Notes: generated by a model not told the origin, from the sequence alone. A DNA stretch of 64,000 nucleotides from Chloroflexota bacterium (GCA_016860845.1 BOKF01000017.1:62001-126000), one strand, 5' to 3'; positions 41,919 through 50,849 are shown, counted from the first letter of the stretch. Program-made: numbers and translations.

Positions 41919-41946
41919 GGAATGCAAAAGTGCACTTTTGCATTCC
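41919..41946. terminator. Perfect 28-bp palindrome after the response-regulator gene
   Basis: GGAATGCAAAAG and its exact complement flank TGCA, so the whole 28 bp is a perfect palindrome. It lies 115 bp past the regulator stop and 137 bp before coxM, and probably separates the regulatory genes from coxMSL as a hairpin or serves as a dimeric protein site. No strong T-run follows. Confidence 0.5.
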
Positions 41947-42027
41947 AAACCTGCCTGCTTAAGCCTCAAACCTCAGCCAATAAAAAAGTCTAATGCTTTT
42001 ATCATCAAGGGGGTGCTTTCGTTAATT

Positions 42028-42066
42028 TCAAACTCTAAACTCTAAAATCCAAAATCTAAAATCCAA
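42028..42066. repeat. CTAAACTCTAAAATCCAAAAT word repeat
   Basis: AAACTCTAAACTC and AAAATCCAAAATC tandem words end at the coxM ribosome site region (GAAGGGGG). Same family as 16602-16664 but with no full inverted copy. Confidence 0.6.
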
Positions 42067-42082
42067 TGAAGGGGGTAGATTT

Positions 42083-42952
42083 ATGATTCCAGGAAAATTT
42101 GAATACTTTGTTCCAACCACCTTGCCCGAGGCGGTCACGCTGCTTTCGGAAAAGGGGTACGGAGCCAAAATTCTGGCCGGGGGCCAAAGTCTCATCCCGG
42201 CCATGCGCTTTCGTCTGGCCCAGCCGGAGGTGCTGATTGACATCAATCGCATTAACGGGCTGAGTTATATCAAAGAAGAGAACGGCCACCTGGCCATCGG
42301 CGCGATGACCCGCGAGGCCGAACTCGACGCCAATCCCCTCATCCACCAAAAATATTCTCTCCTGGCCGATACCGCCAAAGTTATCGCCGATCCCCTGGTC
42401 CGCAACATGGCTACCGTTGGCGGCAACCTGGCTCACGCCGACCCGGCGAATGACCACCCGGCCACCATGCTGGCTTATAACGCCTCCGTTGTCGCCGTTG
42501 GGCCGGGGAGCGAGCGGATCATCCCCATTGACGAATTTTTTGTTGATTTGTTCGCCAGCAGCCTGGCCGAAAACGAAATATTGAAGGAAATCCGCATTCC
42601 CACTCCTCCGGCTCACAGCGGCGGCGCTTATCTCAAGCTCGAACGCAAAGTGGGCGATTATGCCGTTGCCGCCGTGGCCGTACAGTTGACCCTTAACGGC
42701 AACACCTGCCAGTCTGTCCGCATCGGCTTGACCAATGTCTCCCCCACCCCCATGCGCGCCGCCAATGCTGAAGCTGCTCTCACCGGCCAACCGCTCACCG
42801 AGGAAACCCTCAAAACCGCCGCTGCCGCCGCTGCCCAGGAATGTGAACCCTCCAGCGATTTGCGCGGCTCCGAGGCCTACAAGCGCGACGTCGTGCGGGT
42901 ATTGACCATCCGGGCCATCAACAAGGCAGTTGAGCGAGCGAAGACCGGCTAG
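42083..42952 (+). CDS. coxM: Aerobic CO dehydrogenase medium (FAD) subunit CoxM
   Basis: A 289-residue FAD-binding subunit. FAD motifs are KILAGGQSLIPAMRFRL near residue 30 and ATVGGNLAHADPANDHPATM near 110, matching the CoxM forms AGGHSL and TIGGDxAHGDP. It passes electrons from the CoxS iron-sulfur clusters via FAD to quinone or another carrier. It is first in the M-S-L order characteristic of form I CO dehydrogenases. A single arm of an inverted-repeat family begins right after its stop. Confidence 0.93.
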   Translation: MIPGKFEYFVPTTLPEAVTLLSEKGYGAKILAGGQSLIPAMRFRLAQPEVLIDINRINGLSYIKEENGHLAIGAMTREAELDANPLIHQKYSLLADTAKVIADPLVRNMATVGGNLAHADPANDHPATMLAYNASVVAVGPGSERIIPIDEFFVDLFASSLAENEILKEIRIPTPPAHSGGAYLKLERKVGDYAVAAVAVQLTLNGNTCQSVRIGLTNVSPTPMRAANAEAALTGQPLTEETLKTAAAAAAQECEPSSDLRGSEAYKRDVVRVLTIRAINKAVERAKTG

Positions 42953-42953
42953 A

Positions 42954-42987
42954 GATGTCATTTCGAGCACTAGCGAGAAATCCCTAT
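42954..42987 (+). repeat. GTCATTTCGAGC-family repeat, copy B (single arm)
   Basis: GATGTCATTTCGAGCACTAG and GAGAAATCCC match one arm of the elements at 4533-4640 and 58582-58666. It lies in the coxM-coxS gap. Confidence 0.7.
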
Positions 42988-43078
42988 AAAGCCTCGTAAT
43001 GCCTAAAGCGTGAAGCGCAAATTATTTACGTCAAATCCTCACGCAGCACGCATCAGAATCTTACAAAGGAGTAGAACT

Positions 43079-43564
43079 ATGGGTTATCCAATTACGGTAA
43101 CGGTGAACGGCCAGCAAGTCTCGCAGGAAGTGGAGCCGCGCCTGCTGCTGGTTCATTTCATCCGCGAAAATTTAAATTTGACCGGCACCCACGTCGGCTG
43201 CGATACAACCAGTTGCGGGGCATGCACGGTCATCATGGACGGCAAGGCCGTCAAAAGCTGCACTATCTTTGCCGTGCAGGCCAACGGCCGGACCATTGAA
43301 ACCATCGAAGGGCTGGCTAACGGCGCCCTACACCCGCTGCAAGAGGGCTTTTGGGAGAAGCATGGCCTGCAGTGCGGCTATTGTACCCCCGGCATGATCA
43401 TGAGCGCCAAAGCCTTCCTCGCCCAAAACCCCAACCCGACCGAAGAAGAAATTCGCTGGGCTATCTCCGGCAACCTGTGCCGCTGTACCGGTTACGTGAA
43501 GATTGTGGAAGCGATCCAGTACGCGGCAGAAAAATTGCAGGCTAAGGCTGAGGTTGAATTGTGA
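43079..43564 (+). CDS. coxS: Aerobic CO dehydrogenase small (2Fe-2S) subunit CoxS
   Basis: A 161-residue subunit with two [2Fe-2S] clusters. The N-terminal ferredoxin-type cysteines are in [19 protein letters not shown] plus SCTIF; the C-terminal helical cluster is in [12 protein letters not shown] and [11 protein letters not shown]. It relays electrons from the molybdenum site of CoxL to FAD on CoxM. The ATG at 43079 with AAAGGAG is chosen; an open frame to 43010 adds 23 residues without similarity. It is second in coxMSL. Confidence 0.94.
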   Translation: MGYPITVTVNGQQVSQEVEPRLLLVHFIRENLNLTGTHVGCDTTSCGACTVIMDGKAVKSCTIFAVQANGRTIETIEGLANGALHPLQEGFWEKHGLQCGYCTPGMIMSAKAFLAQNPNPTEEEIRWAISGNLCRCTGYVKIVEAIQYAAEKLQAKAEVEL

Positions 43565-43617
43565 ATAGTGAATTGTGAATGATTAATCGTCAATCCAAAA
43601 TCGTAAATCGTAAATCA
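43563..43617. repeat. GTGAATTGTGAAT and AAATCGTAAATCG word repeat
   Basis: GAATAGTGAATTGTGAAT is followed by CCAAAATCGTAAATCGTAAA, filling the coxS-coxL gap up to the coxL ribosome site GGAGG. It combines the words seen at 37803-37842 and 16602-16664. Confidence 0.7.
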
Positions 43618-43627
43618 CGGAGGTATT

Positions 43628-46069
43628 ATGCCAGTACCGAGTAAAAAAGAAGTCCATACAGCGGAAGCGCCGGAGGGCGTGACTATTTCGGCCAATGTAC
43701 CCACCGCCCACGATGTTCGGGTAACGACACCCCCGGAAATCTGCGGGATGGGCCACCGCATGAAGCGCAAGGAAGACCCGCGCTTTATTCAAGGCGCGGG
43801 CAGGTACGTGGACGACATAAAACTGCCGGGTATGCTCTACCTGGACCTGGTCCGCAGCCCCTACGCCCACGCCAAAATCTTGAAAATTGATGCCAGCAAG
43901 GCCCTGGCCCTGCCCGGAGTGTTGGCGGTCATCACCGGCGAGGATTTGAAAAAGGCCGGCAATCTGCACTGGATGCCGACCCTCATGTCGGACACCCAGA
44001 TGGTGCTGCCCACCGAAAAGGTCGTCTACTACGCCCAGGAAGTGTGCGCTGTCGTTGCCACCGACCGCTACATCGCCGCCGATGCCGTCGAGCTGGTCGA
44101 GGTTGAGTACGAACCGCTGCCGCCGGTGATGGACCCGTTTGAGGCGCTCAAGAATGAGGTCATCGTTCGCGACGACAAAGAGGAAAAAACCAATCACATC
44201 TGGCACTGGGAAGCGGGCGATAAAGAAGCAACCGATAAAGTGTTCGCGGCAGCGGCCCATGTGGTCAAAGAAAAGATTTACCTGCCCCGCATCCACGTCG
44301 CCTCCATTGAGACCTGCGGCATGGTCGCTCACTGGGATAAAATTCGAGAGCAGATGACCATCTATATGACCTCCCAGGCCCCGCACGCCCACCGCACCGT
44401 CGTGGCCCTGGTCAGCGGGCTGCCGGAGCACAAAATCCGCATCATTTCACCCGACATCGGCGGCGGTTTTGGCGGCAAAGTACCGGTTTATCCCGGCTAT
44501 GTCTGCACCATCGTCGCCAGTTTGGTCACCGGCAAGCCGGTCAAATGGATCGAGGACCGCAGCGAGAATCTGCAGGCCGACAGCTTTGCCCGCGACTACC
44601 ACATCGAGGCCGAAATGGCCAGCGACGTCAACGGCAAGATCATCGGCCTGCGGGTCAACACCATCGCCGACCACGGCGCGGCCGATGCGGCGGCCAACCC
44701 GTCCAAATTCCCGGCAGGGCTGTACAGCATCGCCACCGGCTCCTACGATATGAAAGCGGCGCACATCGCCGTAGATGGAGTCTACACCAACAAGCCGCCG
44801 GGGGGCGTCGCCTATCGCTGTTCCTTCCGCGTCACCGAGGCGGTTCACATGATCGAGCGCATGGCCGACGTGATGGCCCACGAATTGGGCCAAGACCCGG
44901 CCGAGTTCCGGCTGAAGAACTTTATCCAGCCGGAGCAGTTCCCCTACAAATCGCCTACCGGCTGGACCTACGACAGCGGCAACTACGCCGCCGCCCTCAA
45001 ACTGGCCATGGACATGCTCGGCTACGAGGAACTGCGCAAAGAACAGGCCGAAAAGTGGGCACGGGGCGAGTTGATGGGCATCGGCATCTCCTGTTTCACC
45101 GAAGTGGTCGGAGCCGGGCCGTCGAAAGATTTCGACATCCTGGGCCTCAAGATGTTCGATAGCTGCGAGATCCGCATCCATCCCACCGGCAAAGCCATCG
45201 CCCGCATCGGCGTACAGACGCAGGGCCAGGGGCACGAAACCACTTTTGCCCAGATCATCGCCGAGGAGCTGGGCCTGCCGGCCAGCCACATCGAGGTGGA
45301 ACACGGCGACACCGACACCGCCCCCTACGGCCTGGGCACGTACGCCAGCCGTTCGACCCCCACCGCCGGGGCGGCTACGGCGATGGCCGCCCGCAAAATC
45401 AAGGCCAAGGCTAAAAAGATTGCTGCCCACCTGCTGGAAGTCAACGAGGATGACCTGGAGTGGAACGTTAACAAGTTCCAGGTCAAAGGCTCGCCGGAGC
45501 AGGCTAAAACCATCCAGGATATAGCTTTTGCTGCCTATACGAATCATCCCCAGGGTATGGAAGCCGGATTGGAAGCGGTCAATTACTACGACCCGCCCAA
45601 CCTGACTTTCCCTTTTGGCAGCTACATCTGTGTGGTGGATATTGACAAGGGCACTGGCGAGGTTAAAATCCGCCGCTTTGTGGCCGTGGACGACTGCGGC
45701 AACATCATCAACCCCCTGGTGGTCGAAGGGCAGATTCACGGCGGCCTGACCATGGGCCTGGCCCCGGCCATGTTCGAGGAAATCGTCTACGACGAAAACG
45801 GCCAGAATTTGAGCGGAACCTTTATGGATTACCTGCTACCGACGGCAGTCGAGACGCCCAAGTGGGAGTTGGGTAAGACCATCACCCCTTCGCCCCACCA
45901 CCCGCTGGGGGCCAAGGGCGTCGGCGAGTCACCGACGGTCGGCGCGCCGCCAGCCATTGCCAATGCGGTCGTGGACGCCCTATGGCATCTCGGCGTGCGC
46001 CACATTGACATTCCGATCACGCCGCAGAAGGTCTGGAAACTGCTGCGGGAGCACGGGGTAACGGAGTAG
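43628..46069 (+). CDS. coxL: Aerobic CO dehydrogenase large (molybdenum-copper) subunit CoxL, form I
   Basis: An 813-residue xanthine-oxidase-family subunit. The active-site loop is VAYRCSFR (residues 394-401, Cys398), which is the AYXCSFR signature that distinguishes form I (true CO dehydrogenase) from form II. Cofactor stretches include DIGGGFGGKVPV, GVQTQGQGHETTFAQI and the C-terminal GAKGVGESPTVGAPP with the catalytic Glu. It oxidises CO to CO2 at a Mo-S-Cu centre. Length equals known form I subunits. The M-S-L order, upstream coxD/coxE-like genes and downstream XdhC/CoxI-type gene support the call. Confidence 0.95.
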   Translation: MPVPSKKEVHTAEAPEGVTISANVPTAHDVRVTTPPEICGMGHRMKRKEDPRFIQGAGRYVDDIKLPGMLYLDLVRSPYAHAKILKIDASKALALPGVLAVITGEDLKKAGNLHWMPTLMSDTQMVLPTEKVVYYAQEVCAVVATDRYIAADAVELVEVEYEPLPPVMDPFEALKNEVIVRDDKEEKTNHIWHWEAGDKEATDKVFAAAAHVVKEKIYLPRIHVASIETCGMVAHWDKIREQMTIYMTSQAPHAHRTVVALVSGLPEHKIRIISPDIGGGFGGKVPVYPGYVCTIVASLVTGKPVKWIEDRSENLQADSFARDYHIEAEMASDVNGKIIGLRVNTIADHGAADAAANPSKFPAGLYSIATGSYDMKAAHIAVDGVYTNKPPGGVAYRCSFRVTEAVHMIERMADVMAHELGQDPAEFRLKNFIQPEQFPYKSPTGWTYDSGNYAAALKLAMDMLGYEELRKEQAEKWARGELMGIGISCFTEVVGAGPSKDFDILGLKMFDSCEIRIHPTGKAIARIGVQTQGQGHETTFAQIIAEELGLPASHIEVEHGDTDTAPYGLGTYASRSTPTAGAATAMAARKIKAKAKKIAAHLLEVNEDDLEWNVNKFQVKGSPEQAKTIQDIAFAAYTNHPQGMEAGLEAVNYYDPPNLTFPFGSYICVVDIDKGTGEVKIRRFVAVDDCGNIINPLVVEGQIHGGLTMGLAPAMFEEIVYDENGQNLSGTFMDYLLPTAVETPKWELGKTITPSPHHPLGAKGVGESPTVGAPPAIANAVVDALWHLGVRHIDIPITPQKVWKLLREHGVTE

Positions 46070-46080
46070 AGGGGAGGAAA

Positions 46081-46129
46081 AGTGAGGCGTGAAGCGTGAG
46101 GCGTTTTTACGTTTCACGCTTCACGTTGC
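46081..46129. repeat. GTGAGGCGTGAAGCGTGA word repeat with inverted copy
   Basis: GTGAGGCGTGAAGCGTGAGG faces TTTCACGCTTCACG immediately after coxL. Its position and folding potential fit a transcript-end hairpin. Confidence 0.65.
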
Positions 46130-46175
46130 TATCAAGGGAGGGTAGTGCTATACTTTCGGCTAAAGGAGTATCTCA

Positions 46176-46406
46176 ATGAGCCAAATTCTAAAATCGCGCC
46201 GGATTGAATTTGACGAATTGACCCGGCTCTTGGGAGAGTACGAACGAAAGTATAACTTCTCCACCATTGAATTTTTCCAGCGTTACCTGGCCGGTGAATT
46301 GGGCGACGATGACGACTTGATGATGTGGGCCGGGCTTTATCACCTCTACCTGACCTCACACCCGGTTCGAAAATTCATGCGTGAGGATACTCCCCTGGCT
46401 ACATGA
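46176..46406 (+). CDS. Small antitoxin-like protein upstream of a DUF6516 gene
   Basis: A 76-residue protein rich in charged residues, with a helix ending EYERKYNFSTIEFFQRYLAG and an acidic GDDDDLMMWAGLYHLYL. An AAAGGAG site precedes the ATG. It overlaps the next gene by ATGA. Small acidic proteins in this position commonly accompany DUF6516-type toxins, so an antitoxin role is inferred from context. It is the first gene after the cox cluster. Confidence 0.6.
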   Translation: MSQILKSRRIEFDELTRLLGEYERKYNFSTIEFFQRYLAGELGDDDDLMMWAGLYHLYLTSHPVRKFMREDTPLAT

Positions 46407-46793
46407 AAATTGAGGATTATTTCTCAAATCTTGAACGGGGGTTGAGTCAAAATGTCAAAATTGGGTCGCCAGAGCACCCGATTATTTGTCTGGCTTCGGA
46501 TGATTACAATGGTCTCGTCCGCTACCGGATTTTCTTTTGGGATGACAGCTATCTCGATTTGTATGAAGTGGTGAATACCGAACAGGGCTACCCGATTAAG
46601 ATCCATTACGCCTATAACCTTCTTGCGCGGCGGTGAACGGGTTTTTCGATACGATAACGCTCCCCATCATCCTGAAATTCCAACCCACCCTCATCACAAG
46701 CATGTCGGGCCAGCCGATACACTTGCAGAGTCTACGGAGCCTACCCTGACCCAAATTCTCGTGGAAATCGAAGCCGTGCTTAATTCAGGGTAA
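46403..46793 (+). pseudogene. DUF6516-type (toxin-like) gene interrupted by a +1 frameshift
   Basis: The first frame gives 77 residues (MKIEDYFSNLERGLSQNVKI onward) and stops at 46636. The typical C-terminal half, ERVFRYDNAPHHPEIPTHPH and then ILVEIEAVLNSG, continues in the +1 frame from about 46620 to the stop at 46793. The junction is near ATAACCTTCTTGCG. Together the halves make one complete protein of about 129 residues. It may be a genuine inactivation, an assembly error or a programmed shift; I favour inactivation or error, with no clear slippery signal. It overlaps the preceding antitoxin-like gene. Confidence 0.75.
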
Positions 46794-46910
46794 TAATGCT
46801 TGTCAGCGCGGGTAGCACCTTCTAAAACAAAGTACCCTTTCCACCCAAACTGTGCTAAAATCGGGCGGCTATTGCCCAGCGCCTTACTGCCGAAGTGAAG
46901 AGTAACCTCG

Positions 46911-47153
46911 ATGATTGGGAAACGGGACAGTCCTACCCAGCTCCAGGTAGACCAATCCAGTGGCCCGCTGAGATATTTGTTTGGGCTGCCCCTGCTGCTG
47001 GGCGGCCTCTACTTTCTTTACCAATACCTCATCCTCGGTATCGTCGAGTATATTCAGGCGAGGGATTGGTCAGGCCTGTTCGGCGGCTTCTTGGGCTGGC
47101 TGGTCATCCTCCTGCTCGGGGTCACAGGTTACACCCACTTATCTGACTACTGA
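46911..47153 (+). CDS. Small two-helix membrane protein, unknown
   Basis: An 80-residue protein with two membrane helices (YLFGLPLLLGGLYFLYQYLI and FGGFLGWLVILLLGVTGYTH) joined by a short charged loop. It has no recognised family. Its last codons run into a CTGACTACTGAC word repeat at about 47142-47172. It precedes the AhpD-like gene in the same direction. Amino-acid composition supports it as a real protein; a competing overlapping frame is less protein-like. Confidence 0.5.
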   Translation: MIGKRDSPTQLQVDQSSGPLRYLFGLPLLLGGLYFLYQYLILGIVEYIQARDWSGLFGGFLGWLVILLLGVTGYTHLSDY

Positions 47154-47189
47154 CATCTGACTACTGATTACTATTTCTTGGAGTTCACT

Positions 47190-47588
47190 ATGCCCACCGT
47201 CAAAATGATCGAGTACGACGAGGCCAGCCCGGAGGTCCGGGCCGTTTACGACGACATCAAGGCCACCCGCAAAACCGACACGATCACCAACTTCTGGAAA
47301 ACCATCGCCACCCACCCGCCGACCCTGGCCCGCGTCTGGCGCGACCTGAAGGAGGTGATGGCTCCAGGCCGTCTCGACCCGCTGACCAAGGAAATGATTG
47401 CCATTGCCGTCAGCGCCACCACCGGCTGCGCTTACTGTATCAACTCCCACACTACCGCCGCTAAAAAGCTGGGCATGGATAACGAGATGCTAGGCGAGTT
47501 GATGGCCGTAATCGGCATGTTCAACACGACTAACAAGCTGGCCGAAGGCTACCAGGTCGAGCCGGACGTGTTTCCACCCCTGGAGTAA
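47190..47588 (+). CDS. Carboxymuconolactone decarboxylase / AhpD-like protein
   Basis: A 132-residue AhpD-fold protein. The redox motif is TGCAYCINSHTTAAKKLG near residue 80, a Cys-x2-Cys with the following His typical of AhpD peroxidase-reductases. It probably acts in peroxide reduction or disulfide exchange, possibly with lipoyl groups, since AhpD in mycobacteria draws electrons from a lipoylated E2. Placement just ahead of the acetoin dehydrogenase genes with a lipoyl E2 fits that idea, but it is inference. The ATG at 47190 follows TTGGAG. Confidence 0.88.
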   Translation: MPTVKMIEYDEASPEVRAVYDDIKATRKTDTITNFWKTIATHPPTLARVWRDLKEVMAPGRLDPLTKEMIAIAVSATTGCAYCINSHTTAAKKLGMDNEMLGELMAVIGMFNTTNKLAEGYQVEPDVFPPLE

Positions 47589-47605
47589 GAGGCACGAACT
47601 CCTCT

Positions 47606-48607
47606 ATGGCAGCCACCGTTGGAATTATCGCCAACCCGGCCTCAGGCAAAGATATCCGGCGGCTGGTAGCTCACGGCTCGGTCTTTGATAACCGGGAAAA
47701 AATCAACATCATCCGCCGTGCCCTACGCGGTCTGGACGCGCTGGGCATCACCCACGTTCTGGCCATGCCCGATACTTTTGGGTTGGTGGTTCACGCTCAG
47801 GAGAAAGCCGGGGTAAGTCTGCAGGTTGACCTGCTGGACATGCCCCTGACCAACACCGCCCAGGACTCAACCATGGCGGCCTGCTTGATGGCCGCCGCCG
47901 GAGTGGGCTGCATCATTACCCTGGGGGGTGACGGCACCAACCGGGCGGTGACCAAAGGCTGTGGCTACGTGCCGCTGGTGCCCATCTCTACCGGCACCAA
48001 CAACGCCTTTCCGGTGATGGTCGAAGGCACCCTGGCCGGACTGGCCGCTGGCGTGGTCGCCCTGAATATAGCGAACGTGCGGCCGGAGGCAGTCCGCCTG
48101 GCCCGGTGCCTTGAAATTTTGCGCAACGGCCAGTTCATTGACCTGGCCCTGGTGGATGTGGTCGTTTACGATGAACGCTTCGTCGCCAGCCGGGCCATCT
48201 GGGAGGCGAATAAGATGCGGGCCGTGATTCTATCGCAGGTCAGGCCGGGCACTATCGGCGCTTCGGCGATTGCCGGTTACTTGCCGGAGACGCCGCTCAA
48301 CGGGCAGCACGGTGTCTGGATCGAGATTGGCCCGGGAATGCAGCAAGTCCTGGCGCCTATTGCGCCGGGACTCATTCTGCCGGTGCCCATTCAGTCTATC
48401 CAATGGCTGGCCGTGGGCGAACAGAAGGCAGTGACACACATCCCCACCGTTCTGGCCCTGGACGGCGAGCGCGAAATCCCGATCAAGGCAGATGAATTGA
48501 TCGAAATCCGCCTCACCCAAAACGGGCCGCATGTCGTCAATGTGGAAGCAGCGCTCCAGGTCGCCAGCCGGGCGGGACTGTTTGTTTCAACCCACGAAAG
48601 GAGGTAA
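47606..48607 (+). CDS. acoX: AcoX-family ATP-NAD kinase-like protein
   Basis: A 333-residue member of the NAD-kinase/diacylglycerol-kinase fold. The nucleotide motif is IITLGGDGTNRAVTKGCG near residue 108, with VGIIANPASGKDIRRLV at the N-terminus. AcoX genes accompany acetoin dehydrogenase operons in many bacteria, but their reaction is not established. It lies 17 bases after the AhpD-like gene and upstream of the E1 alpha gene; its presence is the main reason to call this cluster acetoin-specific rather than a pyruvate or branched-chain complex. Confidence 0.85.
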   Translation: MAATVGIIANPASGKDIRRLVAHGSVFDNREKINIIRRALRGLDALGITHVLAMPDTFGLVVHAQEKAGVSLQVDLLDMPLTNTAQDSTMAACLMAAAGVGCIITLGGDGTNRAVTKGCGYVPLVPISTGTNNAFPVMVEGTLAGLAAGVVALNIANVRPEAVRLARCLEILRNGQFIDLALVDVVVYDERFVASRAIWEANKMRAVILSQVRPGTIGASAIAGYLPETPLNGQHGVWIEIGPGMQQVLAPIAPGLILPVPIQSIQWLAVGEQKAVTHIPTVLALDGEREIPIKADELIEIRLTQNGPHVVNVEAALQVASRAGLFVSTHERR

Positions 48608-48628
48608 AGTTTCAACAAAGCGCGAACA

Positions 48629-48663
48629 ATATCTGACGACTGTCTACTGACGACTGTCTACTT
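48629..48663. repeat. TGACGACTGTCTAC tandem word repeat
   Basis: Two copies of CTGACGACTGTCTA lie in tandem between acoX and acoA. Related TGACTACTGAC words are at 47142-47172, 49780-49825 and 55900-55936. Confidence 0.65.
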
Positions 48664-48683
48664 TTTTATCGAGGAGGATAATT

Positions 48684-49670
48684 ATGGCTTTAGACAAAGC
48701 AACCTTATTAGACCTATACCGCATGCTGGTTAAAATCCGCACCTTTGAAGAACGCGTTGGGGCCATGTATTACGAGGAAAAACTGCCGGCTTTTGACATT
48801 GCCGCCGGCCCTATTCCCGGCGAGATGCACCTGTACAGCGGCCAGGAGGCGGTGGCCGCCGGTGTCTGCGCCCATCTCCGCCCCGACGACCCGGTGACCA
48901 GCACCCACCGGCCTCACGGCCATCTCATCGCCAAAGGGGTAGACCTGAAGAAAATGATGGCCGAAATTTTTGGCAAGAAAACCGGTCTCTGCCAGGGCAA
49001 GGGCGGCCATATGCATCTGTTTGATCCCAGCCTGCACTTTGGCTGCGGCGGCATCGTCGGCGGGGGTATTCCTCACGCCGTAGGCGCGGCTTTGGCCATC
49101 AAAAAGCAGAAGCAAGACCGGGTCGCCGTGGCCTTTTTTGGGGAAGGAGCGGCCAATATCGGCGCTTTTCACGAGTCGGTCAACCTGGCCGGTGTTTGGC
49201 AGGCGCCGGTCGTCTTTGTGGTCGAGGATAACCTGTATGCCATCTCCGTGCCCAAATCGGTCTCTACATCTGTCCGCAGCAACGCCGAGCGGGGCGCTGC
49301 CTATGGCATCCCCGCGGTGCAGGTAGACGGTCAGGATGTGACGGCGGTCTACGAAGCTGCCGGCGAGGCGATTGCTCGCGCCCGGCGCGGCGAAGGCCCC
49401 AGTTTGATCGAGGCGATTTGCTATCGCTACCGCGGCCACTTTGAGGGCGACGCCGAGGGTTACTTGCAGCAAGGCGAAAAGGCCAGTTGGAAAGAGAAAG
49501 ACCCGATCAATATCCTGGGTGCGCAGCTCAAAGCACAGGGCTGGCTCGGCGACGCCGAAGCCCAGGCCATTCAGGATGAAATGACCGCGCAGGTGGCCGA
49601 GGCCGAAGCCTTTGCCCGCGAGAGTTCCTACCCGGCCCCGGAAGAAGCCTTGCAGCACGTCTTTGCATAG
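48684..49670 (+). CDS. acoA: Acetoin dehydrogenase E1 alpha subunit (TPP-dependent)
   Basis: A 328-residue E1 alpha. The TPP motif is VAVAFFGEGAANIGAFHESV followed by FVVEDNLYAIS (GDG-type...N pattern); GQEAVAAGVCAHLRPDD and CYRYRGHFEGDAEGY are further family stretches. With the beta subunit it decarboxylates or cleaves the 2-hydroxyketone and passes the acetaldehyde unit to lipoate on E2. AcoX upstream favours acetoin as substrate; pyruvate or 2-oxo-acid use cannot be fully excluded. A GGAGGA site precedes the ATG. Confidence 0.9.
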   Translation: MALDKATLLDLYRMLVKIRTFEERVGAMYYEEKLPAFDIAAGPIPGEMHLYSGQEAVAAGVCAHLRPDDPVTSTHRPHGHLIAKGVDLKKMMAEIFGKKTGLCQGKGGHMHLFDPSLHFGCGGIVGGGIPHAVGAALAIKKQKQDRVAVAFFGEGAANIGAFHESVNLAGVWQAPVVFVVEDNLYAISVPKSVSTSVRSNAERGAAYGIPAVQVDGQDVTAVYEAAGEAIARARRGEGPSLIEAICYRYRGHFEGDAEGYLQQGEKASWKEKDPINILGAQLKAQGWLGDAEAQAIQDEMTAQVAEAEAFARESSYPAPEEALQHVFA

Positions 49671-49725
49671 CAAGCTAACTAAAATAGAAGTGTGTACAAA
49701 CCTGTGGCACACCGCCAACATTGAA

Positions 49726-49825
49726 AGGTAGCAGGGTCGTAGATAGCAAGTCGCAGGTGTCAGATAGCAATTCTTTGTCTGGTTACTGACTTCTGTTTAC
49801 TGACCTCTGTCTACCGTCTACTTTT
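49726..49825. repeat. Mixed AGGTAGCAGGGT and TACTGACTTCTG word repeat
   Basis: AGGTAGCAGGGTCGTAGATA and CAGGTGTCAGATAGC words are followed by TTACTGACTTCTGTTTAC and GACCTCTGTCTACCGTCTAC, between acoA and acoB and ending at the acoB ribosome site AGGAG. Confidence 0.6.
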
Positions 49826-49838
49826 TTAGGAGACAATC

Positions 49839-50849
49839 ATGGCAGAGAGATTACTAACCACATCCAAAGCTATTGCCGAAGCCATCGCCCAGGAGATGGA
49901 ACGGGATGAGCGCGTCTTTGTAATGGGTGAAGATATTGGGGCCTACGGCGGCATCTTTGGCGCGACGGAGGGTTTGTTGAAAAAGTTTGGCCCGGAGCGG
50001 GTGATGGACACCCCCATCTCCGAAATGGGCTTTATTGGCGCAGCCGTCGGCGCGGCCACCGAGGGCATGCGGCCCATCGCCGAGTTGATGTTTGTGGACT
50101 TCTTTGGCGCGGCGATGGACCAGATTTACAATCATATGGCTAAAATCCATTACATGTCGGGCGGCAACACCAAAGTGCCCATGGTGCTGATGACCGCCAT
50201 CGGCGGCAGTTACAGCGACGCCGCCCAGCACTCCCAGTGCCTTTACGGCCTTTTTGCCCACACCCCCGGCATCAAAATTGTGATCCCGTCCAGTCCCTAC
50301 GACGCCAAAGGGCTGATGACCCAGGCCATTCGCGACGACAGCCCGGTGATGTACTTCTTCCACAAAGGGGTGCAGGGCCTGGGCTGGATGACGCCCAACC
50401 CCCGCGCCACCGGCCACGTCCCGGAAGCGCCGTACACCATCCCCTTTGGCCAGGCCGACGTCAAGCGCCAAGGCACGGACCTGACCATTATCTCGGTCGC
50501 GCTGATGCTTCATCGCAGCCTTGACGCGGCGGAAAAACTGGCTGGCGAGGGCATCAACGCCGAAGTGATTGACCTGCGCACCCTGGTGCCGCTGGACAAA
50601 GAAACCATCGTCAACTCGGTCAAGAAAACCCATCGCGTGCTGATTGTGGACGAGGATTACAAAAGCTACGGCATGTCAGGGGAACTGGCCGCGATTGTGG
50701 CCGAAGAGGCGCTGGATTACCTGGACGCCCCGCCTAAACGCCTGGCCGTACCCGATGTGCCCATTCCCTACAGCCGCCCGCTGGAGCAGTACGTCCAGCC
50801 TTCGGCTGATAAGATTGCGGCTGTGGCGCGCGAGTTGGTGGCCGCCTGA
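49839..50849 (+). CDS. acoB: Acetoin dehydrogenase E1 beta subunit
   Basis: A 336-residue transketolase-like E1 beta. Typical stretches are RVFVMGEDIGAYGGIFGATE, RVMDTPISEMGFIGAAVGAA, HSQCLYGLFAHTPGIKIVIP and EVIDLRTLVPLDKETIVNSV. The glutamate in the second of these should activate TPP. It forms the alpha2beta2 E1 with the previous gene. The gap to acoA is filled by a word repeat; the acoC start is 11 bases after its stop. Confidence 0.93.
   Translation: MAERLLTTSKAIAEAIAQEMERDERVFVMGEDIGAYGGIFGATEGLLKKFGPERVMDTPISEMGFIGAAVGAATEGMRPIAELMFVDFFGAAMDQIYNHMAKIHYMSGGNTKVPMVLMTAIGGSYSDAAQHSQCLYGLFAHTPGIKIVIPSSPYDAKGLMTQAIRDDSPVMYFFHKGVQGLGWMTPNPRATGHVPEAPYTIPFGQADVKRQGTDLTIISVALMLHRSLDAAEKLAGEGINAEVIDLRTLVPLDKETIVNSVKKTHRVLIVDEDYKSYGMSGELAAIVAEEALDYLDAPPKRLAVPDVPIPYSRPLEQYVQPSADKIAAVARELVAA

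Noticed and set aside
44447..45739. A 430-codon open frame on the minus strand opposite coxL
   Set aside because: No protein-like features and fully inside a conserved coxL; explained by codon bias.
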